Positions 27,301 through 36,744 of a DNA stretch of 64,000 bases are shown here, piece by piece (the first letter of the stretch is position 1; the number at the start of each line of letters is the position of its first letter). Position numbers and translations under genes: made by a program. This DNA is from Sipunculus nudus (Eukaryota > Annelida > Sipuncula > Golfingiida > Sipunculidae), in contig CM049311.1 of assembly GCA_026874595.1 (NCBI GenBank), forward strand, positions 34,389,176-34,453,175. The letters are read 5' to 3'. The notes beneath the pieces are model-generated. The model did not search any database and was not told the DNA's origin. It saw only the letters and a list, made by a program, of their open reading frames with translations.

Positions 27301-30300
27301 ATCCCAAATGGCTAGCTTTGCAAATTTTATGATCATCAGAATGACCAATAGAATGCACAGCCAAAATATTTGATTACTTTGTGCCTAAATCAGTGTCTAC
27401 ATGATGTCATCTAACTTGTAAATATTTCTGCACTCTTGTATATTGAAGGTGAAGCATATGATCATGACTGGCATGATGATTTGTGCATGTCATTTGCATA
27501 TCATTATTTTTACTTGCAGTTATCAGCATTTTATTACAAATAAAATTTTGTTATATCTCATGAAATGCATGGGGTATTTAATAAAATCCAGATTTGGTCA
27601 TTAATATGTAAGATGACTGTATACTTGTTTGTATGTGTATGTACATTTGTTACATCAATTTCTGCTCTTGTGTATATAACAACATGATATGAGATGGACT
27701 TTACCGAGGAGAAGGCATTTTGATGCTAACATTAACACTTCTGTTAATATGAGGATAAATATAGCAAATGGAGCTTGCATGGTAGATAGAATATTATATG
27801 TCATTGATATATAACACTAATAACCATATTAACCAAAACAAGAAAACTCATTGGTATGGTGCAAAATGGCTGGAGCAAGGAGTCAACTAATTTTAAGTTT
27901 GTGGTTTATGTTATAACAGTATCCATGGAAACTAAGTTGTAACCATAGAAACTGTAACCATCAGTGATGCTCTGTATTCATCTCTACAGAAATCTAGTCA
28001 GTATGAGGGTGTGAACAAGTTATATGACATGGGTGATGAGCCGGACCGTCGACCCTTCTTGGACGCATTATTTGCATTGATGGAAGAAAAGGGTACCCCC
28101 CTGACGGCGATGCCGACCATCACAAAACAACCGCTAGATCTCTACAAGATGTACATGTCTGTTAAGGAACGCGGTGGCTGCATCGAGGTAACAACACATG
28201 CTGAGTTCTCCATCATTTCTGAAATGACTTTTTAGATAATTTATAATAAAGAATAACATCATTAAAATTTTATTTGATCCAAAAGCTTTTGAGTCTTCCC
28301 ACAAAAATGGGCTTTAATGCTTTATAAACGTTGATGGGTCCACTACTGCTTCTTATAGAAAATTTCAGGCAAATTTCAGCATGTGTCATTGTTAGAGTTT
28401 CACATAAATAATATAACAACTTGCAATCACCAGATCAGGATTTCTTAGTTAAATTTTCTAAGACCTAATTAGTTTAAGCATCTAAAAAAATGTACATAGA
28501 TACCTCATTTTCTTTAATGTTTATCTTCGTCTGATAAGATTTCTGTCATGCGGACTAATTTTTTGTGAAAATTAAACATCTGTAGTTAACATCTGTTATA
28601 AACTGTTGTATGGATATTCATGGAGAGACTTTCTTTGTAACCAAGATTTATGATAAATATCATACACCTGGTTGACATATTACCTTGTTACAGGTGAGTC
28701 GAGGAAAAAGATGGCGAGACATCTGTGCTTGCTTGAATATCAACACATCTGGAAGTGCTGGCTTTGCTGTTCGGAAAAATTACATCAAATTTGTATTGCC
28801 ATACGAGTGCCGTTATGACCGAGGCAACTGTGACCCCACCCCAATTATTGCTCAAGTGGAACAATTGTCACAGAAAAAGGATAAACGGAAAGAGAATGCG
28901 GCAAATAAAGGTTAGTCATATGACAGAACACACAAGTACAAATTAAGACCCCACCCTTTCTTGTTTGACACTAAATTGTACATTGATGTACCTTATACCA
29001 AGAAGACAGACAAATATTCAAACAGACATGTAAAGCTATACAAGCGGGAAGACTGACAGACAGCAAGACAGATACTCATACAAACCAACAGACATCATTA
29101 TATTCTTTGCAGAGTTGACTTATAATTACATATATTGACTTATGGTGGGCTTGGGACAGTATTTCTATATTAAACTTTGAAACTTACAGTTTTAACTTTG
29201 CAACATATACTCCTTCTGAAGTTCTCTAAAGATATGTGTTTTTTGGAATATACTTTCAAGCCTTACATTTTAGTTTGAGTGAGATTAAGATTTAATGAGA
29301 GAGTGTAAAACATTCATTTTGAGTTCTTTCAAACATTTATTATTTCTGACTGTGAAAATTTGTCCTGATTTTGGATTACAGCTGCAGCATCAGCCATCCA
29401 GAACTCCATGCCCAACTCCATGGACCCATTCCGTCACCCCAGTGTGCCTAACAACCAAGGTTTTGATGGCTTCATGCCTGGTGGTCAGAGACCACCCCCT
29501 ATCCCTAATACTGACATGCCAGGACCTCCTAACACGTCAATCCCCCCAGGCACCAATATGATGGTCAACCAGATGAACACGGATGGAATCCCTCCGCAAG
29601 GACCCAACGGCAACATGATGGTGAACAGCGGTATGATGCCAAACCACATGAACAGCAACATGCCAAACAGCCAGTTGATACCGCCGAGCATCCCTCCTGG
29701 TGGTCACGACAGCATCAGCGTTCAGGACCCATTTGCTGACCAGCCACCCAGTGGGAACCAGTATCCTCGGCAGCCCATGAACTCGCAAATGCCGCCGTTT
29801 TCCAGCATGCCACAGCAAAGCATGCAGAACTCCTATTATAATAGTCGGCCCCAAATGACCTCCAACATTCCATACTCATCCAGCCAGTCTGGAAGCTTCA
29901 GTGGACCCCCGGGAGCGAGTATGCCCCGGATGCCAAGTCAGCCCAGTGAGCAGATGGGTGGACCGTTTCCTCCACGCGGGATGACCCCTCAGGAGGGTTT
30001 CCCGAACCGTGGGAGCATGCCGAGCTCGAGCATGCCACCAGAAGGAAGCATGGCCAACAGCCAGTTCCCACCCAACCAGTCCAGCATCAGCCATTCCAAT
30101 CAGAACAACCAGTTACAGTTCCCATATGGGCCACAATATAACAGGGAAAGGTAGGTCTTGAATCTAATACAAACTTATAGTCATGGGGTAGTACATAACA
30201 GGGCTTTCAAAACTTTGAAGAGTTTAGAAAACTTGGGCCAAGATGTTGGAGAGTCCCATCTTAGTTTGACGCATCCTAAGGGGAGACTGTGTGTCAATTC

Positions 30301-33300
30301 TTTTAAGGGTTATGTATATTGTAGGGGAGGGGAAATCCTTTAAACTTTGATCAGAATATGGGAAAGTACTGAGGTTTGTCGAACATTGGCCTAAAGCCTG
30401 AAGAAAACCTGTCACAAGTTTGGTACAAAGATGACCAAATAAATTAAAGTTAGACTAAAAAGAATTACCAATCCCACAAATCATAAAAAAGAGATCATAC
30501 CGACCTTGGTTGGTGTGATGTTAATGGATGCAGAGGAGCCCAAGCCCAGTGGATATTTGTATCCTCTTAGGGAATTAAACTGCCAGCATATCGTAAAATG
30601 CATGTGAAAAATGCACTAGCTTTTTCCCGCAGGGGGTTATGATAAGAGTTAAAGGAAAAATGATGGAAAATTATATCTGGGAACAGATGATTATGGCGAT
30701 TATCTTGATGATGATGTTGATGTTGCAGGTTTGGGCCTCCCCAGCAGCCGCAACAACAAAGTGGTCAGCCAGCACCAGCCCCGCCGGCTGCTGGACCACC
30801 AGGCAACAACAGCAGTATGCCAGGGATGCATGGTCCCCCTAACAGCATGGGCCCCTCCCCAGGACCCATGGGGAGTGAACCAGTGTACCCAGGTCGTTTT
30901 GCAGGCTCCAGTCAGATACCACACCCCCCAGCAAGCGGTCAACAAGATCAGTTCTCTCCCAGCCAGGGACAATCCTTCCAGGGTCAGCGTTCATTCCAGG
31001 TCAGTGTGCAGCTTGTTCTTGCTTGGAACTTAATCCGTATTTTGCCACAGATACTTGTATTCATCAATAACATCAATAAAAGCCTCATAGTCATACTTAC
31101 GTTTATAAATGTATTTAATTAACGCTGAAAGAATTTGTGCTTCAGCCATATAGGGTGAGGGACTCCATTTTCTGTTTTGTTTACATGTGGACAAACCTCT
31201 ATGGCAATATGACATGAACAGAATTTGTTTACAGGGACAGGAACCCCCATTCAGTAGCTACCAAGGGCAGCAACCGGTGATGAGCCAGAGCCCATTCATG
31301 GGACAGAAATCACAGAGCATGGTCAGAGACATGGGTCTGTCAACACCCCCAAAATCTTACCCTCCCAACATGGAGCGAAGTAACACATTTCCCATGAACA
31401 GTAAGTTGGCTCCCTTTGCCTGCCTCTGGAATGAATAGGAGTATCGTAGCGCTTGAAATGGGATGCTGGCATTAGAGATATAGGAAGCTGTATTGTGAAT
31501 GCAGTGTTTGTTTTCTGTGTCCAAAAAAGAAAATTTGACTGTACCATAGCAGTCTTAATAGCAATAACAACAGTGATGTCTTTTAAGATTCAAGAAAATA
31601 TAATTGACCTGAACAAATTGACAAATCGGCACAAGTGATAGTATTTTGTAATATTTATTAATTGTGAAATTTAAGTGACCAGAACAAATTAACACATAGA
31701 GGTGTACTATTTTGTAAGAAAAGTAAGAAAATATAAATATCATAGCTCTTCTTAAATTTTAACAAATTTAGCCTTATTCAATCCTTTACCTTTCTTCCCT
31801 ACTAGTTTAAATAATGTTTTTTTTTTAAGTGTTTAACAGGGTTACAAGGTACATGGGATATATTGAAGTAAGGGTAGTGTTTTTGTTTATTTCTTAAAAT
31901 AACAGGCTTTGGTCAGAGTCCCAGTGGTCCGCCCATGTTCATGGAGGGCATGAATGACCCGCTTGTCCCATTTGACATGATGAAGGCCCATGCAGGTATA
32001 TCGCTGTGCAGTTATAGAGCCTCACTTTCACTCTCCCTTAGTCTATGTAGATTGTTTTCTCTTCTCTCTATGATCATCATTTCTCATGTAAATTCAGCTG
32101 TTGTTCCCTCTCTTCATTCACTCTTGATCTTACACGTTCTGATGTTAATTGGGTTGAGGTAGAGACAATTGGTTGATGATTTCAGCACATCTGTTAATCT
32201 TGATGAAAGTGTATAATTCTTTTGCTTAATTGATATTGTAACATCTGCCAAGTCATTTGAATGGACTGATTATTCCTGCTGTTAAACCAAAAAGTGAGCA
32301 TTCAAAAAATTGTTAAGGTTTGTATATAAATTAAGGTTATCAGGACCCAATATTATCTAGCCTGTGTTGTGTTGGACAAGGAATTTCAGGGTGCCTTGTT
32401 TGCATCTAAATAAAGAATTCAGTCCACCACCAAATCTGATTTTATAGATTACCGGTAGTTACTGCTTACTAACACTTAACTAACATGGACGCTTTTACAC
32501 CAGCCAATGCACCAAGTGGCCCAGACACCTGTCACTGAAAATCATAAATTTATTTACCAGGAATTCATCTGTAATTCCTTTATCTGTACAGAGTGTTGGG
32601 TATTGTACTGTCATATTAGCTTTGCTACTGTATCTTAATTATGTGTTGATTCTCTTGCACTTCCAGTGGTCTCCATTGAAAATGATTCTGTTGTTATTTA
32701 CTTCAGCTCTCAAATCTTATGAAGCTGAATTTTTTTATGAAATGTAGATTTCAATATTAAGTTTTGTTTGTGGACTTCTAAAAATGGATATCTACATTAG
32801 TTTCACATAGCTATAATACTTGTGATTTAAGTTTGCATTGCTGTATAATCATGACATTTAAGTCTTTCTAAAGATAAGGTTTATCATATTAAATGAAATG
32901 AAGTAAAATGTTTAAATATTTTCACCAGAATACATTTGTAAGGATTCTTTAAAATGACATATGGCTGTATCCAACTCCATTCCTAGCATTTCCAATAATC
33001 AAGCCATCAGGAAAATTGCTTGGAAAAGATTGTGTATGTGTATAATTTTCTTGACATGGCTTAGTTATTAAGATATTCATTTAATTTCAGGTAAGAATCA
33101 TCAGTTATCAAAATTAAGTTTACTTATGCACTCATTTATGTTGGACTTAGGAGGATAAGAAATATTTTCTTTTTAAAATATGGGAATAGTCACTGAGTAT
33201 GGTTGAACTGGAGATGAGTTGAAACAGAAGTTTGTAGTTATGATCATAGCAGATCATGATATAGTTAGTGCAAGGTAAACATCACTGGATTTGGATACCA

Positions 33301-36300
33301 GACCAGTGTGGGCTTATTTTCCAAGTATGTTAGTTCTGCTGTTGATACTCATGTGCTGCCTCCCTGTTTTGTAGACATGAGACGGGACAGTCAACAATGG
33401 ACACCTAGTCGCCCAGGATGGCCACCAGGTGGGGCCAACTCTCCATACATGCAAAGACCAAGGGCTTCCCCACATCGGTTTGTCCCACAGAAAATTCAGG
33501 TGCTGAAAATATATATACAAATTATTGTATTACATCCATTAAACACATATAAATTTTTAACTTGTGCATGACAACTTTTGTGAGATTTCATTTTAAAATT
33601 GCAGTGAGGTATTTTGTACTTCAGGTGTTTGCACTTTAGTACATACCTTTTTTTAATGAGAAACTTATATTTTAAATTAATATGGACAAATAATTGTATC
33701 GGGACTAAGACCTGGGGAATATCATTTCCATGTAAAGGCTTTTTAAAATATTTTGTAATGTAATGATGTTTCCGAAGTTAAGATGTACTTCAACACTAAA
33801 TTGCTTGACCAGATCAAACCAAACCTTGATTTAGGGTCTTGCATGACCTGTATCACACCCCTCATCAAAGATTCATGGAGATTGATTTGTTAGTCTTGCT
33901 AACAGGAAAAAAAATTAAAACAAAGGAGAAGACATAACTTCCTCTGAGATGATAATGTGACACCTTCCTGTTATTGAACATAAATATTTGTTCTTGCATA
34001 AATTTTATATCAGGTGGGTTAAAGTTTCATTCTTGTTTGGCTGGTATGAGAGTGGTTTTAGCTTTATGTGCTACTGTAAAATAAACCCTACACGTTTGGG
34101 ATGCTGATCATACAGTGACTTGCAGTATGAGACAATGACATCTAATATTTTGACTTTCAGAAGCAAGGATCTGTGACTAACCAGTATCCTCCGAGGAAGG
34201 AGATCGTGTTTCCACCCGACTCTGTTGAATCCACACAGCCTTTGCTGGTCAAACGCAGGAAGGCACGATCAAAAGATGTTGGTAAGTAGCAAAACACTAC
34301 TTAGCTGTAATGATAATAACATCCCAGGTAGAAAAGAGAAAATCTTTCATTAAATGTTTTAAAATATTATACATATTCGCATGAACCCACTCCTGCACAC
34401 ACACTTCAAGTGCATTAATAAAATCATTTTGATAACCCACCCATTCAGATGGATTTTACATGCAATTCACCTTGGACATTAATGACTAAAGTCTTTTTAA
34501 GAAAAAAAAAAACATATCTATGAGGGTCTTAGTTGCTTTATCTGAGAAAAGAAAATTCTTTTTCACAAGTAATGATATTCAAGAACATATGGTGTTGTCA
34601 TCCAGAAGCGGATCCTTACTTTCTTGTGTTCATTCAGACACTTGATCCTAACTTTCTAATTGTTGTTCTCATTCAGACACTGATCCGAACTTTCTTATTG
34701 GTGTTCTCATTCAGACACTGATCCTTAGATTCTTTTTATTGTTTTCATTCAGGTATTGATCCTTTTTGTCTTATTATTTTCAGCCCCTGTTGATCCCTGG
34801 AAGTTGATGCTTGCCCTGAAGTCCGGTTTGATCGCTCAGAGTTCCTGGGCTCTGGACACCTTGTCCATTCTGCTGTATGATGATAGCACTGTTGCTTACT
34901 TCTCCCTCAACCACCTGCCGGGCTTGATTGAAGTGCTGCTAGACCACTTCAGGCACTGTCTTCGTGAGATCTTCCAACTCTGTTCTGATATGGAACTCGG
35001 TAAGAGTGCTGCAAAAGCTCCTGAAGAGGAAGACGTTAAGGATAGTCCCAAGCAGTGTCTGATGAATGGCTCCGGGGATTTTACCTGGCTGACACGACAG
35101 GGCAAAGCTGTCAAGTTAGAAGATGATTCAAAGGATGAAAGTTTTGTGCTCGATGACAAAAAGTGGGATGTATACGACAAGTTTTGTTCCTCGCGTGAAG
35201 ATTGGGATGTTGGGTATGGTGATATTTCGGATAATATAATCTTAAACCTGGAACATTCTGGTCAGAGGGATTTCTTTAGGCAGTGCTTCTTTGGTAAGAA
35301 ACACACAGAAGTTTCGGAGGAATCTGAAACTCGAGAGCTTGATCAGGACATGTCCAGTGAGAAACACGAGGAGTGTAAATCTAGTGCAGGGGATGATGTG
35401 TTAAATAAGTGTGAAAATCAAAGCATGTGCAGTCCAAAATCAGGGGTTGATACAGAGGCGGGTTGTGAAATCAAAGGCAGCTGTACTGACTGTAACATAA
35501 GTGTCAAAAAAGAGCAGGAGGACTCTGATATAAAGACTGACCCTGCTATCAAAACAGAGCAATCAGAGGAAGACCAGAGTTGTCAAAAGGACACTGCCAC
35601 TGAAGGGGAACAAGCAAATAGCCCAGGGAATAATGTTAAACAAGAAAACACTGTTAATGCGGATGGCCAGGTGAACATAGACATTGACCAGCTTTTGCGA
35701 AAACGTTTAAAGAGGAAATTGGAAGTTAGTGAGGAGCTTGAAAATGAGGCATATCAGCATGATAACTCACCTCTGTCTTTGATCTCAGACTCTCAAGAAG
35801 AACTATCCAGACGCTGTATCTGTGTATCCAACATTTTCCGCAGCCTCTCTTTCATTCCCAGCAACCACTGGGAAATGTCGCAACATCATGGACTCATTTT
35901 AGTGTTAGGTAAGCTGCTGACTCTGCACCACAACCATCCCCAGCGAAAACGCATCCACCGCGGTTTTGACCGGGAAGAAATTCCTGACAACGGTGAGGAT
36001 TACGTGGAGACGGGTGACAGAGATTGGTGGTGGCACACCCTTGACTTGCTTCGTGAAAATACCCTCGTCATACTTGCCAATATTACAGGGCAGATGGCCC
36101 TAATTAAGTACCCTGAGGAGGTGTGCTCCCCTCTGCTGGATGGGTTGTTACACTGGGCCACATGCCCCGCTGCCTGTGCTCAGGACCCGCTGCCAACAAT
36201 GTCGCTGAATTCCGTCCTGTCACCACAGCGATTGGTGTTGGAGGCCATGTGTAAACTGTGTGTACAAGAGAACAATGTTGATCTGATTCTAGCAATGCCT

Positions 36301-36744
36301 CCCTTCTCACGCGTTGTACAGCTGTTCAGTATCCTGGTCAAAAACTTAGCTGACAAGAAGATCCAGGTACTTCGTGAGTTCTCAATAGTGTTGCTTTCTA
36401 GTTTGGTTCAGGGAGACAGCAGTGCAGCACGTGCTGTTGCCATGGAGCACCCTAGTGTCTCGCTTTTGTTAGATTTCATTGAGAACGCAGAGCACCAAGC
36501 AATGCAGGTAGCGAAAGCCCACGGAGTGAACATGCTGCGAGAGAACCCAGAAATGATGGGAACAAGCTTGGATATGCTTCGAAGAGCAGCCGTCACACTT
36601 AAATTCATGGCAATGGTGCCCAGTAATCGATCTTTCTTCATGCACCATGAGCAGCGTCTCCTTGACCTAGTCACCTCACAAATTCTCGACCAGAACGTGG
36701 CAGCCATTTTGGCAGAGGTCTTATTTCACTGCTCCTCGTCATAG
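6147..36744 (+). CDS. ARID1: ARID1 (BAF250/Osa-type SWI/SNF subunit), 15 exons, 5' end outside window
   Basis: Whole-gene entry; exons are listed separately. Exons join at 6147-6330, 8824-8916, 19938-20081, 21261-22172, 22668-22939, 23900-24004, 27990-28187, 28694-28910, 29382-30150, 30729-30999, 31235-31400, 31906-31995, 33375-33499, 34161-34281 and 34784-36744. All have AG/GT borders and compatible phases, summing to 5,628 nt (1,875 residues plus stop). In this partial protein the ARID spans about residues 580-690 and BAF250_C runs from about 1223 to the end, with an acidic insert near 1297-1557. Vertebrate ARID1A has about 2,285 residues, so roughly 400 N-terminal residues probably lie upstream. 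ARID1 proteins are nuclear; they bind DNA through the ARID and define canonical BAF complexes. The match to ARID1A is strongest in the ARID, in the FPPxSVExTQP segment before the last exon, and in BAF250_C (LLRENTLV, LSPQRLVLE, NNVDLILA, PPFSR). A single gene is expected in invertebrates, so A versus B cannot be assigned. Confidence 0.96.
6331..8823 (+). other. ARID1: ARID1 intron
   Basis: AT-rich intron with consensus ends. I see no exon, RNA gene or clear mobile element. The short open frames are chance ones. Confidence 0.7.
8824..8916 (+). CDS. ARID1: ARID1 coding exon, PMPPPRPPSNQ motif
   Basis: A 93-nt exon entered after one base of a split Gly codon. It reads GNQTGSPMPPPRPPSNQ then VEGPNRIQSPMAAQ and leaves in phase 1. 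The MPPPRPPSNQ stretch recalls a proline-rich motif found in ARID1/Osa N-terminal regions. Splice sites are ggtttcag and gtaggt. Confidence 0.9.
8917..19937 (+). other. ARID1: ARID1 intron, 11 kb, with minisatellite
   Basis: The longest intron in the window. Apart from the 38-bp minisatellite at 9138-9997 it is unremarkable AT-rich DNA with a poly-G run near 15268-15280. No exon with matching phase was seen. A short segment at 15540-15680 is more GC-balanced but shows no recognisable feature. Confidence 0.65.
9138..9997 (+). repeat. 38-bp minisatellite, about 23 copies
   Basis: Direct tandem repeats of a 38-nt unit containing CTTCTTTTAGGTTGTGCTGT followed by GATAACTTAGTCACTGGG. Three copies (near 9256, 9370 and 9940) share a shorter 35-nt variant in which TTGTGCTGTG is replaced by a form such as ATGTGC. 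Copies are otherwise very alike, so the array is young or homogenised. It lies about 220 bases downstream of the second visible ARID1 exon. Confidence 0.95.
19938..20081 (+). CDS. ARID1: ARID1 coding exon, Gly/Pro/Met/Asn-rich
   Basis: A 144-nt exon, phase 1 in and out, read as (G)YHPQQVMPPPIGPNQMG through GNQHMGPYPPQQ to FPNQ. It resembles the GY/MGPP-type low-complexity stretches of ARID1. Acceptor tctgcag, donor gtaggt. Confidence 0.92.
20082..21260 (+). other. ARID1: ARID1 intron
   Basis: 1.2-kb intron with consensus ends. Nothing else recognised. Confidence 0.75.
21261..22172 (+). CDS. ARID1: ARID1 large low-complexity exon
   Basis: A 912-nt exon, phase 1 in and out, starting (G)NYGRPGMPSYGGHPNAYS. 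It holds the Ala-rich segment SPKGAQVAAQAAVMAAAS, which resembles a similar stretch in ARID1A, and then Pro/Ser-rich tracts. Near its end VKSE (in DQAVKSEAESS) fits the SUMO consensus (hydrophobic-Lys-x-Glu). No fold is expected here; such regions of ARID1 are disordered and mediate multivalent contacts. The last codons read VANSDT(G). Confidence 0.96.
22173..22667 (+). other. ARID1: ARID1 intron
   Basis: 495-nt intron (gtatag ... tttccag). Nothing else recognised. Confidence 0.8.
22668..22939 (+). CDS. ARID1: ARID1 coding exon, Met/Pro-rich
   Basis: A 272-nt exon entered in phase 1 and left in phase 0. It reads (G)DTSTTLTQSIKCPITTE, then MKSEPHPSIPPSMPPHP, and ends ENSPAEKYRPK. MKSE is another weak SUMO-type consensus. 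The Met/Pro repeats are typical of the region upstream of the ARID. Confidence 0.94.
22940..23899 (+). other. ARID1: ARID1 intron
   Basis: 960-nt intron, AT-rich, consensus ends (gtatga, ttttcag). Nothing else recognised. Confidence 0.75.
23900..24004 (+). CDS. ARID1: ARID1 coding exon with SSPSWPGTP motif
   Basis: A 105-nt phase-0 exon reading ENISHPPQAVSSAQGS, then EDFENVSSPSWPGTP. A Trp-Pro-x-Thr-Pro motif (often WPRTP) is, as I recall, a conserved short motif N-terminal to the ARID in ARID1/Osa proteins; here Arg is Gly. Strong acceptor (gttttcag) and donor (gtaagt). Confidence 0.85.
24005..27989 (+). other. ARID1: ARID1 intron, contains tandem repeat R2
   Basis: A 4-kb intron. The first 320 bases are GC-richer and contain a Pro/Tyr-rich open stretch (24127-24320) that may or may not be a cassette exon. 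Repeat family R2 occupies about 25715-26780. The rest is AT-rich DNA with a short (TTG)n run near 25090. Confidence 0.65.
25715..26780 (+). repeat. Dispersed/tandem repeat R2, copy 1
   Basis: Starts near the phrase gccaaaacgaagttatg and contains about two to three tandem units of roughly 265-280 bases. Each unit carries ATCTCGGGAACCGTTTGACC-type and AAATCACTC-ATATCTCTGCAG-type blocks and one or two gapped forms of the palindrome GGTGGCGCCACC (for example 26028-26039). The same family begins again at 63522. Short open frames on the minus strand repeat each other in sequence because they lie in successive units. Class of element unknown. Confidence 0.85.
27990..28187 (+). CDS. ARID1: ARID1 exon: first half of the ARID DNA-binding domain
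   Basis: 198 nt, phase 0, residues 571-636. It begins KSSQYEGVNKLYDMGDEP, with DRRPFLDALFALMEEKGTP, and ends KQPLDLYKMYMSVKERGG-CIE. This matches the start of the ARID of ARID1A (NEPER..VDRYLAFTEEK, KPLDLYRLYVSVKEIGG). The ARID binds DNA through a helix-turn-helix-like core; ARID1 members bind with little sequence preference. The donor is GAG/gtaaca and the next exon continues VSRGKRW. Confidence 0.98.
28188..28693 (+). other. ARID1: ARID1 intron inside the ARID domain
   Basis: 506-nt AT-rich intron, consensus ends. It splits the ARID between the GGCIE and VSRGKRW segments. Confidence 0.8.
28694..28910 (+). CDS. ARID1: ARID1 exon: second half of the ARID domain
   Basis: 217 nt, residues 637-709, phase 0 in and 1 out. 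It reads VSRGKRWRDICACLNINTSG, then AVRKNYIKFVLPYECRYDRG. This aligns with ARID1A [20 protein letters not shown] and the [20 protein letters not shown] segment: the C-terminal ARID helices and the conserved Tyr-Glu-Cys end. A basic run (KKDKRKEN) follows the domain. Confidence 0.98.
28911..29381 (+). other. ARID1: ARID1 intron
   Basis: 471-nt intron (gttagt donor). Nothing else recognised. Confidence 0.78.
29382..30150 (+). CDS. ARID1: ARID1 exon after the ARID, Pro/Met/Asn/Ser-rich
   Basis: A 769-nt exon, phase 1 in and 2 out. It begins (A)AASAIQNSMPNSMDPFRHP. SISVQDPFADQP corresponds to the SVGIQDAFNDGS motif of ARID1A, and the end QFPYGPQYNRER corresponds to the QFPFQFGRDR-like motif. The intervening Met/Pro/Gly/Asn tracts show no folded domain. 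The acceptor is ggattacag; cagctgcag three codons in is an alternative AG that would drop a few residues. Confidence 0.96.
30151..30728 (+). other. ARID1: ARID1 intron
   Basis: 578-nt intron, gtaggt donor and tgttgcag acceptor. Nothing else recognised. Confidence 0.8.
30729..30999 (+). CDS. ARID1: ARID1 exon, Gln/Pro-rich
   Basis: A 271-nt exon, phase 2 in and 0 out. It reads FGPPQQPQQQSGQPAPAPP through SMPGMHGPPNSMGPSPG to QGQSFQGQRSFQ. It is the equivalent of the polyglutamine/proline tracts of ARID1A, though the Gln run here is short. Confidence 0.93.
31000..31234 (+). other. ARID1: ARID1 intron
   Basis: 235-nt intron, gtcagt donor, tttacag acceptor. Confidence 0.8.
31235..31400 (+). CDS. 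ARID1: ARID1 coding exon
   Basis: 166 nt, phase 0 in and 1 out. It reads GQEPPFSSYQGQQPVMSQ through VRDMGLSTPPKSYPPN to ERSNTFPMN. Low-complexity linker; identified from its phase, its splice sites (tttacag, gtaagt) and composition matching its neighbours. Confidence 0.92.
31401..31905 (+). other. ARID1: ARID1 intron
   Basis: 505-nt AT-rich intron. Nothing else recognised. Confidence 0.78.
31906..31995 (+). CDS. ARID1: ARID1 small coding exon (30 codons)
   Basis: 90 nt, phase 1 in and out. It reads (S)FGQSPSGPPMFMEGMNDP then LVPFDMMKAHA. Removing it would keep the frame, so it could be skipped as a cassette. No homologous motif recognised; supported by splice sites (aacag, gtatat) and phase. 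Confidence 0.85.
31996..33374 (+). other. ARID1: ARID1 intron
   Basis: 1.4-kb AT-rich intron. A pyrimidine-rich stretch with repeated tctc motifs follows the donor (32028-32085). Nothing else recognised. Confidence 0.72.
33375..33499 (+). CDS. ARID1: ARID1 coding exon
   Basis: 125 nt, phase 1 in and 0 out. It reads (D)MRRDSQQWTPSRPGWPP then SPYMQRPRASPHRFVPQKIQ. It occupies the place of the ARID1A segment with SPSKSPFLHSGMKMQK, just before the FPPxSVE block. The donor gtgctg is weaker than the others in this gene, which could allow alternative use. Confidence 0.9.
33500..34160 (+). other. ARID1: ARID1 intron
   Basis: 661-nt AT-rich intron. Nothing else recognised. Confidence 0.78.
34161..34281 (+). 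CDS. ARID1: ARID1 exon with conserved FPPDSVESTQP block
   Basis: 121 nt, phase 0 in and 1 out. It reads KQGSVTNQYPPRKEIVFPPD, then SVESTQPLLVKRRKARSKDV. Strong match to ARID1A [29 protein letters not shown]. The basic run KRRKAR could serve as a nuclear localisation signal. It leads straight into BAF250_C in the next exon. Confidence 0.97.
34282..34783 (+). other. ARID1: ARID1 last intron, with tandem repeat at its 3' end
   Basis: 502-nt intron. The last 175 bases are an imperfect tandem repeat that reproduces the CAG-plus-TGATCC pattern of the real acceptor and exon start. Confidence 0.8.
34608..34783 (+). repeat. Imperfect 35-40-bp tandem repeat overlapping the last acceptor
   Basis: Four to five degenerate units, each with TTCATTCAG or similar, then a few bases and TGATCC, then a T-rich stretch. 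Examples follow the CAGs near 34640, 34680, 34714 and 34752. The true exon begins cagcccctgttgatccc, a diverged version of the same pattern. Confidence 0.75.
34784..36744 (+). CDS. ARID1: ARID1 last coding exon: entire BAF250_C domain
   Basis: A 1,961-nt exon ending in TAG at 36742-36744. It begins (A)PVDPWKLMLALKSGLIAQSS with WALDTLSILLYDD, aligning with ARID1A [31 protein letters not shown]. The second half has RRCICVSNIFRSLSFIPSN, DWWWHTLDLLRENTLVILAN, GLLHWATCP, SVLSPQRLVLEAMCKL, NNVDLILAMPPFSR and a Ser-Ser C-terminus. In vertebrates this armadillo-like domain docks ARID1 onto the BAF core. Between the two conserved halves (about 35005-35790) lies a long Glu/Asp/Ser/Lys-rich insert with five SUMO-type motifs and a basic patch (LLRKRLKRKLE) near 35691-35723. 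ARID1A also has an acidic insert here, so its presence is normal; its sequence is not conserved. Confidence 0.98.
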
